From an uncultured Clostridia bacterium (GTDB taxonomy: Bacteria; Bacillota; Clostridia; Christensenellales; Borkfalkiaceae), in assembly GCA_947589235.1 (NCBI GenBank), contig CANQAX010000009.1:1-32432 (forward strand): a stretch of 32,432 nt of DNA, written 5' to 3'. Of this stretch, positions 6,524 to 14,253 are shown piece after piece; the stretch's first letter is position 1, and every line of letters begins with the position of its first letter. A program made the translations under genes and the position numbers. Under the pieces are notes generated by a model. The model worked only from the letters and a program-made list of their open reading frames with translations. It ran no database searches and was not told the origin of the DNA.

Positions 6524-7498
6524 TTATTCGTACATTTCAGCCTTGGTACTGCGGGCGAAGAGCTTTCCGATCTCCTCGCGGCAACGCTTCACGTCGTCCC
6601 CTTCGCCGTAACAGACGCTGTACACCGCCTCGGTGATGGGGAGCTCCACGCCGTATTCTTGACCCAAGAGGCGCATTGCCTTGGATGTTGCGACCCCCTC
6701 GGCGAGCTTGTCGAACCGCTGCCCCTTGGCGAGCATTTCGCCGTACATTCGGTTGTGCGAATAGGGCGAGAAGAGCGTCGTCTCGTAGTCGCCGAGGTGT
6801 GCGAGCCCGTAGGCGGAGAGCTCCTTTCCCCCCATCGCCTTGATGAGGCGGGCAACTTCCCGCGCCCCGCGCGACATCAGCGGACCTTTAAGCGGGACGC
6901 AGATGACGTCGAGGACGCCCGCGGCAATTCCCATGACGTTCTTTGCGGCGGCGCCGATCTCCGTTCCGATGAGGTCGTCGCCGTAGTAGAAGCGGATGAG
7001 GTCGCTCTTGAAGCGGTCTACGAGCTCCCGCTTGAGGGCGTCGTTCGCCGAATCGATGACCATGCAGTTAGGGACGCCCTGCACAAAGCTCTGGATATGC
7101 CCCGGTCCAACCCAGACCGCAATTTTATTTCCGTCCACGCCGCTCTCGGTGAGTACTTCGGAGAGGCGCTTGCCCGTCTCCGACTCGATTCCCTTCATGC
7201 AGAGGACGAAATTCTTCCCCTCGATGCCGCACGCCGTGACCCGCCGCATGAAGCCGCGGAGCCCCTGCGAGGAGATGGAGATGACGATGAGCTCGGCGGA
7301 CTCCACCGCCTCCTTCAAGTCGCAGGTGAGGCGGATGTTCTTGTCGAGAACGACGTATTCGTTGCGCCCCGTCTCCTTGAGGACGCGGTAGGAGATGTCC
7401 TCCTCCGGTCCCCAGCTCGTGACGCTGTTTCCGAGGCGGGAGAGGTACCATGCGATGAACGAGCCCCACCTGCCGCAGCCGAGAACGGAAATCTTCAT
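6524..7498 (-). CDS. gpsA: Glycerol-3-phosphate dehydrogenase [NAD(P)+]
   Basis: A 324-residue cytoplasmic enzyme that reduces dihydroxyacetone phosphate to sn-glycerol 3-phosphate for phospholipid synthesis. It shows the Rossmann loop GCGRWG (residues 7-12), the VLCMKGIE lysine region, a GPGH segment in place of the more usual GPSHAEE, and EIGAAAKNVMGIAAG with the catalytic lysine. The length is normal. The ATG at 7498 has AGGTGG five bases upstream; a GTG three codons earlier is possible. It is the last gene of the mrnC-to-gpsA operon, ten bases after recR. It and glpK elsewhere in the window both produce glycerol 3-phosphate. Confidence 0.93.
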   Translation of the reverse strand: MKISVLGCGRWGSFIAWYLSRLGNSVTSWGPEEDISYRVLKETGRNEYVVLDKNIRLTCDLKEAVESAELIVISISSQGLRGFMRRVTACGIEGKNFVLCMKGIESETGKRLSEVLTESGVDGNKIAVWVGPGHIQSFVQGVPNCMVIDSANDALKRELVDRFKSDLIRFYYGDDLIGTEIGAAAKNVMGIAAGVLDVICVPLKGPLMSRGAREVARLIKAMGGKELSAYGLAHLGDYETTLFSPYSHNRMYGEMLAKGQRFDKLAEGVATSKAMRLLGQEYGVELPITEAVYSVCYGEGDDVKRCREEIGKLFARSTKAEMYE

Positions 7499-7508
7499 GC
7501 CCGCCACC

Positions 7509-8102
7509 TCACAGTTCCTTTCTCTCGACGAGCGCCCGCTCGAGGGTGACTTCGTCGGTATATTCGAGTTCCCCGCCGATGGGGATCCCGCGGGAGAGCC
7601 GCGTGACGGTGACGCCGAGCGGCTTCAACAGCTTTGCGATGTACATTGCGGTTGCCTCCCCCTCGACGTCGGGATTGGTCGCCATGATGACTTCCTTCAC
7701 CGTGCCCGAACCGACTCTATCGAGCAGCTCGCGAATCCTGATATCGTTGGGGGTGACACCGTTCATCGGGTCGATGACGCCGTGCAGGACGTGGTAGACC
7801 CCCTTGTAGGCGTGCAGGCGCTCGAGGGCGACGACGTCCTTGGGCTCCTTCACCACGCAGATCTGCTCCGCACTTCGCGTGTGGCAGACCGAACAGACTT
7901 CCTCTTCGGTGAAGTTCCCGCACACCTTGCAGAAGCGGACCTTGCGCTTGACGTCGAGAATGGATTCCGCGAAGCCGCGCGCCTCCTCCTCCGTCATGTT
8001 CACGACGCGGTAGGCGTACCGCTGCGCCGTCTTTTTCCCGACGCCCGGAAGTTTGGAAAATTCGTTCATGAGCCGCCCGATGGGCTCGATAAAGACGTCC
8101 AC
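7509..8102 (-). CDS. recR: Recombination mediator protein RecR
   Basis: A 197-residue RecR, which forms a ring-shaped clamp with RecF/RecO and loads RecA at gapped DNA. The N-terminal helix-hairpin-helix is KLPGVGKKTAQRYA; the zinc finger uses C58, C61, C70 and C73; the Toprim domain (about 80-175) has ATNPDVEGEATAMYI; the C-terminal part contains LSRGIPIGGELEYTDEVTL. Translation starts at a GTG that follows the ybaB stop codon without any gap, with GGGGGAGGA inside the end of ybaB. The dnaX-ybaB-recR order is widely conserved in bacteria. Confidence 0.97.
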   Translation of the reverse strand: MDVFIEPIGRLMNEFSKLPGVGKKTAQRYAYRVVNMTEEEARGFAESILDVKRKVRFCKVCGNFTEEEVCSVCHTRSAEQICVVKEPKDVVALERLHAYKGVYHVLHGVIDPMNGVTPNDIRIRELLDRVGSGTVKEVIMATNPDVEGEATAMYIAKLLKPLGVTVTRLSRGIPIGGELEYTDEVTLERALVERKEL

Positions 8103-8438
8103 TTAAAAAAGTCCTCCCCCGAGCCCCGCGAACTTGCCCATCTTTTCCTTGTAGACCCCCTCCGCCTTCTTGTAGCCGTCGTTGATGGCGGCGAGGACGA
8201 GATCTTCGAGGAGCTCGTCGTCATCGGGGTCGATGACCGACTTGTCGATCTCGATCCCGTCGATAATTTTCTTCGCGTTCATGTAGACGACGACCGCCTC
8301 GCCGCCCGCCGTTCCCACGATCTCCCAGTCGTCGAGCAGTTTTTCGGTCTCCTGCATCTCTTCCTGCATCTTCTGCGCCTGCTTCATGAGGTTCTGCATG
8401 TTGCCCCCCATGGCGCCGCCCCGTCCGTAATTTGCCAT
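8103..8438 (-). CDS. ybaB: YbaB/EbfC family nucleoid-associated protein
   Basis: A 111-residue DNA-binding protein forming dimers that bend or coat DNA. The N-terminus is glycine-rich (GRGGAMGGNMQNLMKQAQKMQEEM), followed by the family core (VVVYMNAKKIIDGIEIDKSVIDPDD, then DELLEDLVLAAINDGYKKAE) and a Gly-rich tail (FAGLGGGLF). It lies between dnaX (ten bases upstream) and recR (no gap), the classical place for this family. Confidence 0.95.
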   Translation of the reverse strand: MANYGRGGAMGGNMQNLMKQAQKMQEEMQETEKLLDDWEIVGTAGGEAVVVYMNAKKIIDGIEIDKSVIDPDDDELLEDLVLAAINDGYKKAEGVYKEKMGKFAGLGGGLF

Positions 8439-8448
8439 GTTTTACTCC

Positions 8449-10140
8449 TTATTTGATATCGATGGGATAGTCCTTGAAGGTGTTGCGGAGTTCCTCGAGC
8501 CCATCCGCGCTGCCTTTATCGCCCCTGTCGAGGCGGATCTCAAAATCGGTCACGCCGATGCCCGCAAACGTCTCGTCCATCACGGCGCGATGCTCCGCGC
8601 GGTTGAGCGAGCGGAACACCATCTCGCTCGTCGTGAGAAGGACGAGCTTTTCCCCCTCGTACTTCGCCTCGAGGTCCGAACACATCGTGAACAGCACGCC
8701 GTTCTTCGCGTTCTTCCGAAGGCTGCGGATGAATCTCCCGAACGCCTCCGTCGCGCTCTTGGGCGGCGTGACGGGCTCGAGCTTTTCGGCGGGCTTGGGC
8801 GCGGGCGCCTGCTCCCTTGCCCTCGGCGCGAGCTCGGGCTCGTACCACTCCTCCTCGGGAGGCGGCACGAAGTCGTCGAACGGGACCGGTTCGGGTTCGG
8901 GTTCAGGCTCGGGCTCCGCCTGCCGCACGGGAGCGGGAGCGGGCTCGGAAGCCGCGTTCGGTGCGGGAGCGCCCGTACGGGAAAGCCGCTCGGTGAGCTC
9001 CTCGATTCTCCTTTCGAGCCCCGCAATGCGCACCGTGAGCGCGTCGACGTCGCTCTCCGTCGAGGGACAAGCCGTGCGGATGACGGCGGCCTCCAACAGA
9101 ATGCGCGGGGACGAGGCAAACCGAAGTTCGGTCTCGGTGCGGGAAAATTGCTCGGTCGCACGGAGGATCGCCCGCCCGTCCGCGTTGTCCGCGAGCTCCT
9201 TCACGAGGGCGAAGAGCTCGGACGGAAGGGAGAGAATGCGCTCCGCGTCGCGGCACGTCTTGGCAACGGAGACCCTCCCGAGCATCTCGATGAGGTCGCG
9301 GCACAGAACGGAGGCCGACTTGCCCTCGGCAAGCAGGCGCTCCACCGTTAAGATCGCTTCGCCCGCATCGGAGCGAAGCAGCGCGCCGACGAAGGCGCAC
9401 GTCCCGCGGAAATCCGCCGCCCCGAGCGCCTTGACGACGTCCGCATAGGTGAGTTTGTCGCCGTAGGCGATGCACATCTCGGCGACGGAGAGCATGTCGC
9501 GGTCGCTTCCCGCGCCCGCCCGCGCGATGGCGGCGACCGCCTCGGGCTCGTATTCCTTGCCGATCTCGCCGAGAATGCGCTTTAAGTGCTCCTCGAGGTC
9601 GGTTTCGGGAATGAGCTTGAAGTCGAGCCGCATGCAGCGGGACAGAATGGTCGCGGGGAGCTTGTGCGGCTCCGTCGTGGCGAGAATGAAGATGGCGTGT
9701 GCGGGCGGCTCCTCGAGCGTCTTTAAGAGGGCGTTGAAGGCGCTGTCCGTCAGCATGTGGACTTCGTCCACGATATACACTTTATATTTGCCCGAGACGG
9801 GCGGATATTGCACCTTTTCGCGCAGGTCCCTCATCTCGGCGACGCCGTTGTTGGACGCGGCGTCGATCTCGGTGATGTCGAGCGAGCCCGACGCGAGCGC
9901 CTTGCAGGTCGGGCAGACGCCGCAGGGCGAGCCGTCCTTCGGGTGCTCGCAGTTGACGGCGCGGGCAAAGATGCGGGCGACGCTCGTCTTGCCCGTTCCG
10001 CGGGGACCTGTGAAGAGATAGGCGTGCCCGACGGAGCCCGACTTGATCTGGTTTGTGAGAACGCGCACCACGTGTTCCTGCCGCACGATCTTGTCGAAGG
10101 TGTCGGGGCGGAACCGCCGATAGAGTGAAAGGTGTGCCAT
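8449..10140 (-). CDS. dnaX: DNA polymerase III subunit gamma/tau
   Basis: A 563-residue clamp-loader ATPase. The AAA+ core has Walker A GPRGTGKT (residues 45-52), a zinc module with C64, C73, C76 and C79, Walker B VYIVDEVH (121-128) and the LSRC sensor/arginine-finger motif. Domain III follows to about 365, then a linker rich in Pro-Glu repeats (EPEPEPEPEPVPFDD) and a C-terminal tau-type domain (about 470-563). I see no A-rich slippery sequence, so a frameshifted gamma product is not predicted. The ATG has AGGAG six bases upstream. It follows sigH after two bases. Confidence 0.96.
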   Translation of the reverse strand: MAHLSLYRRFRPDTFDKIVRQEHVVRVLTNQIKSGSVGHAYLFTGPRGTGKTSVARIFARAVNCEHPKDGSPCGVCPTCKALASGSLDITEIDAASNNGVAEMRDLREKVQYPPVSGKYKVYIVDEVHMLTDSAFNALLKTLEEPPAHAIFILATTEPHKLPATILSRCMRLDFKLIPETDLEEHLKRILGEIGKEYEPEAVAAIARAGAGSDRDMLSVAEMCIAYGDKLTYADVVKALGAADFRGTCAFVGALLRSDAGEAILTVERLLAEGKSASVLCRDLIEMLGRVSVAKTCRDAERILSLPSELFALVKELADNADGRAILRATEQFSRTETELRFASSPRILLEAAVIRTACPSTESDVDALTVRIAGLERRIEELTERLSRTGAPAPNAASEPAPAPVRQAEPEPEPEPEPVPFDDFVPPPEEEWYEPELAPRAREQAPAPKPAEKLEPVTPPKSATEAFGRFIRSLRKNAKNGVLFTMCSDLEAKYEGEKLVLLTTSEMVFRSLNRAEHRAVMDETFAGIGVTDFEIRLDRGDKGSADGLEELRNTFKDYPIDIK

Positions 10141-10142
10141 GT

Positions 10143-10709
10143 CTACTCCTTTGTCCCGTTGAGGTCGGCAAGCGCGACCTGCAACTTCCGCTTTGCCCGC
10201 GAAAGGGCGTTGTCGATACTCTTGAAGGATTTCCCCGTCGCCTCGCAAATTTGGGCATACTTCATGCCCCCGAGATACATCGTGACGACGCGGAACTCGA
10301 AGTCGGAGAGCGCCTTCATCATGCGGACGCGGAGCTCGGCGCGCTCCAGCCCCTCGAGGACGGATTCCTCGGGGCTCCCGCCCCCCTCCATCGCGTCGGG
10401 GTCGAAGAGGTCGTACGCCGTCTGCCTTCCCGCCGCGCGGAGCACGTCATAGATGCGCCGCTTCACGCAGAGGTAGGCGAAGTTCTTGAAGCTCTTGCCC
10501 GATTCGGGGTTGTAGCTCCCGATAGCGCCGAACAGCCCGAACATCCCCTCCTGCACGAGGTCCTCTGTCTCGCCGCCGCCGAGGAAATACCTCCGCGCCT
10601 GCGCACGGACGGCGCTCTGATAGCGGACGAGCAGCTGTTCGGTCGCCGAAGCGTCCCCTTCCCGCGCGCGGAGCACGAGCGACTCGTCCGATTCACCCAA
10701 GTCTTTCAC
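10143..10709 (-). CDS. sigH: SigH (Spo0H)-like sigma-70 family factor
   Basis: A 188-residue alternative sigma factor. Region 2 contains RAQARRYFLGGGETEDLVQEGMFGLF and SFKNFAYLCVKRRIYDVLRAAGRQ; region 4 has LSDFEFRVVTMYLGGMKYAQICEATGKSFKSIDNALSRAKRKL. The KSFKSIDNALSRAKRKL helix-turn-helix and the LVQEG segment are very close to Bacillus SigH, which drives stationary-phase and early sporulation or competence genes. The start is taken as the GTG with GAGG six bases upstream; an ATG four codons earlier lacks a ribosome site. The gene overlaps the end of rlmB. The rlmB-sigH neighbourhood supports the SigH assignment; yacP, which lies between them in Bacillus, is missing. Confidence 0.88.
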   Translation of the reverse strand: MKDLGESDESLVLRAREGDASATEQLLVRYQSAVRAQARRYFLGGGETEDLVQEGMFGLFGAIGSYNPESGKSFKNFAYLCVKRRIYDVLRAAGRQTAYDLFDPDAMEGGGSPEESVLEGLERAELRVRMMKALSDFEFRVVTMYLGGMKYAQICEATGKSFKSIDNALSRAKRKLQVALADLNGTKE

Positions 10710-11403
10710 GCACCACCTCATAGACGGCGATCCCGAGCGCCACCGACGCATTGAGCGAATTCACCTTCCCGAAGAGCGGAATGGAGAGCACGCCGTCGCA
10801 CTTTTCCCGCGTGAGGCGGTGCACGCCGCAGTCCTCCCCGCCGACGACGAGGGCGATTTTCCCCGTGAGGGAAGTTTGATAGAGGGACGTCCCGTCCGCG
10901 TCGAGCGCATAGACCCAGTAGCCGCGCGCCTTCAGCTCGTCGACCGCGCGGTTTACGGAAGAGACCTTTGCGACGGGGATGTGCTCCGCCGCCCCCGCGG
11001 AGATGCGGACGACCGCCTCGGTGACGCTCGCCCCCTTCGCGGCGGGAATGACGACCCCGTCCGCGCCCGCGCACTCCGCGACGCGGAGAATGGAGCCCAA
11101 GTTGTGCACGTCCTCGATTCCGTCGCACAGCACGACGAGGCTCTCCTCCTTCTCTTCCCCGATGGAAGAGAGGTCGGAGTAGACGAAGTCCGTCGAGACG
11201 GCGATGACGCCCTGATGCCTGCCCGTGACGCTCGCGCGGTCGAGGACAGCGCGGTCGACGAACTGCACGCGGACGCCGCGGGCGCGCGCCTCGGCGAAAA
11301 TTCTTCCGAGCGTGCCCTGCGCCCCCTTTTCGAGCATGATCTTTTCAATGGTCTTATCCGTCTTGAGAAGTTCCAAGACGGCGTTCCTTCCCTCGGTGTT
11401 CAT
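10693..11403 (-). CDS. rlmB: 23S rRNA (guanosine-2'-O-)-methyltransferase RlmB family
   Basis: A 236-residue SPOUT/TrmH methyltransferase with a substrate-binding N-terminal domain (about 1-72, beginning TEGRNAVLELL) and a knotted C-terminal domain. SPOUT motifs are NLGSILRVAECAGADGVV (motif 1), VVGGEDCGVHRL (motif 2, where GGED-CG replaces the more usual GSEGKG) and IPLFGKVNSLNASVALGIAVYE (motif 3). It uses S-adenosylmethionine to methylate a ribose in 23S rRNA (G2251 in E. coli). The start ATG overlaps the mrnC stop as ATGA. Confidence 0.92.
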   Translation of the reverse strand: MNTEGRNAVLELLKTDKTIEKIMLEKGAQGTLGRIFAEARARGVRVQFVDRAVLDRASVTGRHQGVIAVSTDFVYSDLSSIGEEKEESLVVLCDGIEDVHNLGSILRVAECAGADGVVIPAAKGASVTEAVVRISAGAAEHIPVAKVSSVNRAVDELKARGYWVYALDADGTSLYQTSLTGKIALVVGGEDCGVHRLTREKCDGVLSIPLFGKVNSLNASVALGIAVYEVVRERLG

Positions 11404-11783
11404 ATCGAAAACAATTCCCGTATCCTTGCCGTGTTGCCCGTGAGATAGAGATAGCCGATGACCGCCTCGAATCCCGTCGAGCGGACATATTCGACGGCGG
11501 TCGCGCTCTTGCTCCGCGTCGCCTTCTTCGCGTTCCGCCCGCGGCGGTAGATCTCCGCTTCCTCCTCGGTGAGGCGGGGAAGAAGGGCTTCGAGCGAGCC
11601 GCTCTGCCCGTGTGCCGAGACGAACTCGGTGGCGCGGCGGTTGAGCTCCCCCGTCTTTCCGCCCGAGAGGACGAGCTTTTCGCGCACGAGGAGGGTATAC
11701 GCCGCGTCGCCGACGAAGGCGAGCACGATGGGATTCATGAGTTTTGCCTGTTCGGCGGGAACGGGCACGCTGCAGCTTTCCAT
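11400..11783 (-). CDS. mrnC: Mini-ribonuclease 3
   Basis: A 127-residue RNase III-type catalytic domain without a double-stranded RNA-binding domain, as in Bacillus MrnC, which matures 23S rRNA ends. Key motifs are LAFVGDAAYTLLVREKL with the metal-binding Asp, RRATEFVSAHGQ, RRGRNAK and FEAVIGYLYLTG with the second acidic site. It leads the operon. The -10 box ends only seven bases before the ATG, so the transcript would start at or next to the start codon. An AAGGA is present but very close to the ATG. Confidence 0.92.
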   Translation of the reverse strand: MESCSVPVPAEQAKLMNPIVLAFVGDAAYTLLVREKLVLSGGKTGELNRRATEFVSAHGQSGSLEALLPRLTEEEAEIYRRGRNAKKATRSKSATAVEYVRSTGFEAVIGYLYLTGNTARIRELFSI

Positions 11784-11790
11784 TTTCCTT

Positions 11791-11819
11791 ATTATACCAT
11801 ATCTTGGACGGAATGACAA
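11791..11819 (-). promoter_or_regulatory. Strong sigma-A promoter of the mrnC-gpsA operon
   Basis: On the minus strand TTGTCA is followed after exactly 17 bases by a perfect TATAAT with a TGG extension (GATATGG before the box, the same as at the two-component promoter). The predicted start is at about 11784, so the leader has zero or one base. Confidence 0.85.
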
Positions 11820-11891
11820 GCGTTCACGCAAATTCTGCGGCGAAAAGTGAGCGGGGCAAAAAAATTTCGTGCACGATACGGGCGCAAAAGA

Positions 11892-11920
11892 GTTGCATTT
11901 TCGCTCGGAAACGTTTAAGA
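11892..11920 (+). promoter_or_regulatory. Probable sigma-A promoter of the antiporter operon
   Basis: TTGCAT and TAAGAT are separated by 17 bases. The predicted start lies about 45 bases before the ATG at 11971. It is divergent from the mrnC promoter within the same 190-base gap. Confidence 0.6.
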
Positions 11921-11970
11921 TATATGGGAAATTCCGCGCGCACACGAGAGCGCGGAAGAAGGCACACGTC

Positions 11971-13236
11971 ATGGAAGCGTTTGAAGTACTCCTCCCCCTC
12001 GCCCTCATTCTGCTGCTCGGCAAGCTCATGGGCATCGGCGCGCACCGCATCGGCATGCCCGCCGTCATCGGAATGCTCGTCGCGGGGATCTTGATCGGTC
12101 TCATCCGCTATATCCCTTGGGAACCCCTCCGCGAAGCGTTCTTCTCGGACGGGATCACGTCTGCCCTCAAAGTCATGAGCAAGCTCGGCGTCGTCCTCAT
12201 CATGTTCTCGGCGGGGCTCGGCACCGACCTCAAGAAACTGAAACAGACGGGGCTCGCATCCGTCGTCATCACGGCGCTCGGCGTCGTCGTGCCCATGGGG
12301 CTCGGAACGCTCGTCGCCTTCCTCTTCCTGCCCGAGGCGGGCGTCCTCTCGTGGTTCTTCTACGGCGCCATCCTCACGGCGACTTCCGTCTCGGTGACCG
12401 TCGCCGTCTTGAAGGAGCTCGGAAAACTCGACACCAAGGTGGGAACTTCCGTCGTCGCGGCTGCCGTCATCGACGACGTCATCGGGATCGTCATCCTCTC
12501 CGTACTCACGGGGTTTGCCTCGGGAAATGAGAGCGGCGGCAGCGGCTGGGACTGGTTCAATCCGGGCGTCGGGCTCGTCATCATCAAGATCGTCGTGTTC
12601 TTCGTCGCCGCAATTGCGCTCGGCGTGGGGCTCCGCAAGCTCTTCGACCGCATGGAGCGGCACGCGCCGCACAACCGCCGCGTCCCCATCATCTCGCTCG
12701 CCGCGTGCTTCCTCTACGCCTATCTCGCCGAAAAGGTGTTCGGCGTGGCGGACATCACGGGCGCCTACCTTGCGGGGATTTTGCTCGGCGGCACCCTCTC
12801 CGAGACCCCCTACGTCGAGAGCAAGGTGGACACTATGGGGTATCTCTTCTTCTCCCCCGTGTTCTTCGCCTTCATCGGCATGAGCAACATCGAATATTTC
12901 GCCACCATCGACGTGCGCTTTTTGGGCTTCGGCTTTGCCTTCGTCGCTGCGGGGCTCTTGGGAAAGCTCATCGGCTGCGGCTGCGGCGCGAAGATGTGCC
13001 GCTTCTCCCTGCTTGACAGCGTGCGGGTGGGGCTCGGCATGATGGTCCGCGCCGAAGTCGTGCTCATCTGCACCGAGCGCGGCGTCTCGGCGGGGCTCGT
13101 GGAGCCCGCCATCTATCCCTTCGTCATCCTCATCATCTTGTTGTCCTCCGTGCTCACCCCCATCTTCCTCAAGATGACCTACCGCGGGGAAAACGGGCAC
13201 ACAAAACTTCTGAAAACGGGAAAGGAGCAGCCATGA
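11971..13236 (+). CDS. CPA2-family cation:proton antiporter
   Basis: A 421-residue integral membrane antiporter (Na+/H+ exchanger PF00999 type, KefB/GerN-like) that exchanges Na+ or K+ for protons. About 11-12 hydrophobic segments are visible; characteristic parts are MPAVIGMLVAGILIG near the N-terminus, ILTATSVSVTVAVLKELG in the middle, AAVIDDVIGIVILSV with the Asp-Asp pair expected for electroneutral-type transport, and ADITGAYLAGILLGG. No TrkA-N or other nucleotide-binding domain follows, so regulation must come from elsewhere. The ATG has AGAAGG eight bases upstream. Its stop codon overlaps the start of a Kv-beta-like aldo/keto reductase as ATGA. Confidence 0.9.
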   Translation: MEAFEVLLPLALILLLGKLMGIGAHRIGMPAVIGMLVAGILIGLIRYIPWEPLREAFFSDGITSALKVMSKLGVVLIMFSAGLGTDLKKLKQTGLASVVITALGVVVPMGLGTLVAFLFLPEAGVLSWFFYGAILTATSVSVTVAVLKELGKLDTKVGTSVVAAAVIDDVIGIVILSVLTGFASGNESGGSGWDWFNPGVGLVIIKIVVFFVAAIALGVGLRKLFDRMERHAPHNRRVPIISLAACFLYAYLAEKVFGVADITGAYLAGILLGGTLSETPYVESKVDTMGYLFFSPVFFAFIGMSNIEYFATIDVRFLGFGFAFVAAGLLGKLIGCGCGAKMCRFSLLDSVRVGLGMMVRAEVVLICTERGVSAGLVEPAIYPFVILIILLSSVLTPIFLKMTYRGENGHTKLLKTGKEQP

Positions 13237-14207
13237 AATACAGAAATCTCGGAAATCACGGACTGAAAACGAGCGAGATCGCGCTCGGGAGCTGGGTCAC
13301 CGACCTGAATGGCGCCTCCGCGCAGGAGATCGCCCGCGAGACGGTAAACGCCGCGTTCGACGAGGGCGTCAACTTCTTCGACTGCGCCGACGCCTATTCG
13401 GGCGGAGATGCGGAGCGCTTCCTCGGGAAGGTGCTCGGCGAGCACCGCAGGAGCGAATATGTCGTCTCCTCCAAGGTGTTCTTCCCCATGGGACGGGGCG
13501 CTAACGAGTGGGGGCTCTCGCGCAAGCACATCACCGAACAGCTCGACCGCACCCTGAAGAACATGCGGCTCGACTATCTCGACCTCTACTTTTGCCACCG
13601 TTTTGACCCCACCACCCCCATCGAGGAGACGGTCGAGACGCTCTCCGACCTCGTGAAGGCGGGCAAAATTCTGTACTACGGCGTCTCGGAGTGGTCGCCC
13701 GTGCAGATTTCCGAGGCGATCCACATCGCAAGGGAAAACCACCTGCGCCCGCTCTCCGTCATCCAGCCGCAATACAACATGGCGGACCGCTACATCGAGG
13801 ACGAGATCATCGGCATCTGCGAGCGGTACGGCGTCGGGATTACTCCGTTTTCGCCGCTCGCGCAGGGGCTCCTCACGGGGAAATACCGCAAGGGACAGCC
13901 CCTCCCCGAGGGTTCGCGCGCGACTTGGCAGGCGGACAGGCAAATCAACAACCTCTTGACCGAGGAAAACCTCGACAAGGTGGAAAAACTTCTCCGCGTC
14001 GCGGACGGGCTCGGCGTTCCCCTCTCCGTGCTCGCGCTCGCATGGATCCTGCGGAACAGGCAGATCTCCTCGGTCATCACGGGGGCGAGCAAGCCCTCAC
14101 AGCTCCGCACGAACGTTGCGGCGAGCGGGTTGGAGATCCCCGCAGACGCGCTTGAAGAGATCGAGAAGATCCTCGACTACCACCCCTTCGTGCGAAGGAT
14201 CGGCTGA
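13233..14207 (+). CDS. Kv-beta-like aldo/keto reductase
   Basis: A 324-residue NADPH-dependent aldo/keto reductase of the group that includes voltage-gated K+ channel beta subunits: the start MKYRNLGNHGLKTSEIALGSW and the internal GLSRKHITEQLDRTLKNM are close to Kv-beta. The tetrad is Asp and Tyr in FDCADAYSGG, Lys in VVSSKVFF and His in YFCHRFDP. The C-terminal nucleotide-binding segment SSVITGASKPSQL is intact. The gene overlaps the antiporter by four bases and is closed by an intrinsic terminator. The substrate is unknown; coupling with a cation transporter suggests a redox-sensing role, which is inference. Confidence 0.9.
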   Translation: MKYRNLGNHGLKTSEIALGSWVTDLNGASAQEIARETVNAAFDEGVNFFDCADAYSGGDAERFLGKVLGEHRRSEYVVSSKVFFPMGRGANEWGLSRKHITEQLDRTLKNMRLDYLDLYFCHRFDPTTPIEETVETLSDLVKAGKILYYGVSEWSPVQISEAIHIARENHLRPLSVIQPQYNMADRYIEDEIIGICERYGVGITPFSPLAQGLLTGKYRKGQPLPEGSRATWQADRQINNLLTEENLDKVEKLLRVADGLGVPLSVLALAWILRNRQISSVITGASKPSQLRTNVAASGLEIPADALEEIEKILDYHPFVRRIG

Positions 14208-14223
14208 AAATACAAAATATGGC

Positions 14224-14253
14224 AGAGCGGAGGCAGGACCTCCGCTCTTTTTT
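14224..14253. terminator. Intrinsic terminator between convergent genes
   Basis: AGAGCGGAGG pairs with CCTCCGCTCT around CAGGA, followed on the plus strand by a T run. The glmS stop codon lies at the end of this run. On the minus strand the sequence after the stem is TGCCATATTTTG, so termination of glmS transcripts is weaker. Confidence 0.88.

Noticed and set aside
8449..10140. Programmed frameshift in dnaX giving gamma
   Set aside because: I found no A-rich slippery heptamer followed by a stem-loop in the linker region.
11824..13200. 458-residue minus-strand open frame opposite the antiporter
   Set aside because: Composition is extreme (His, Asp, Glu and Gly rich), there is no ribosome site, and the plus strand encodes a standard CPA2 antiporter.
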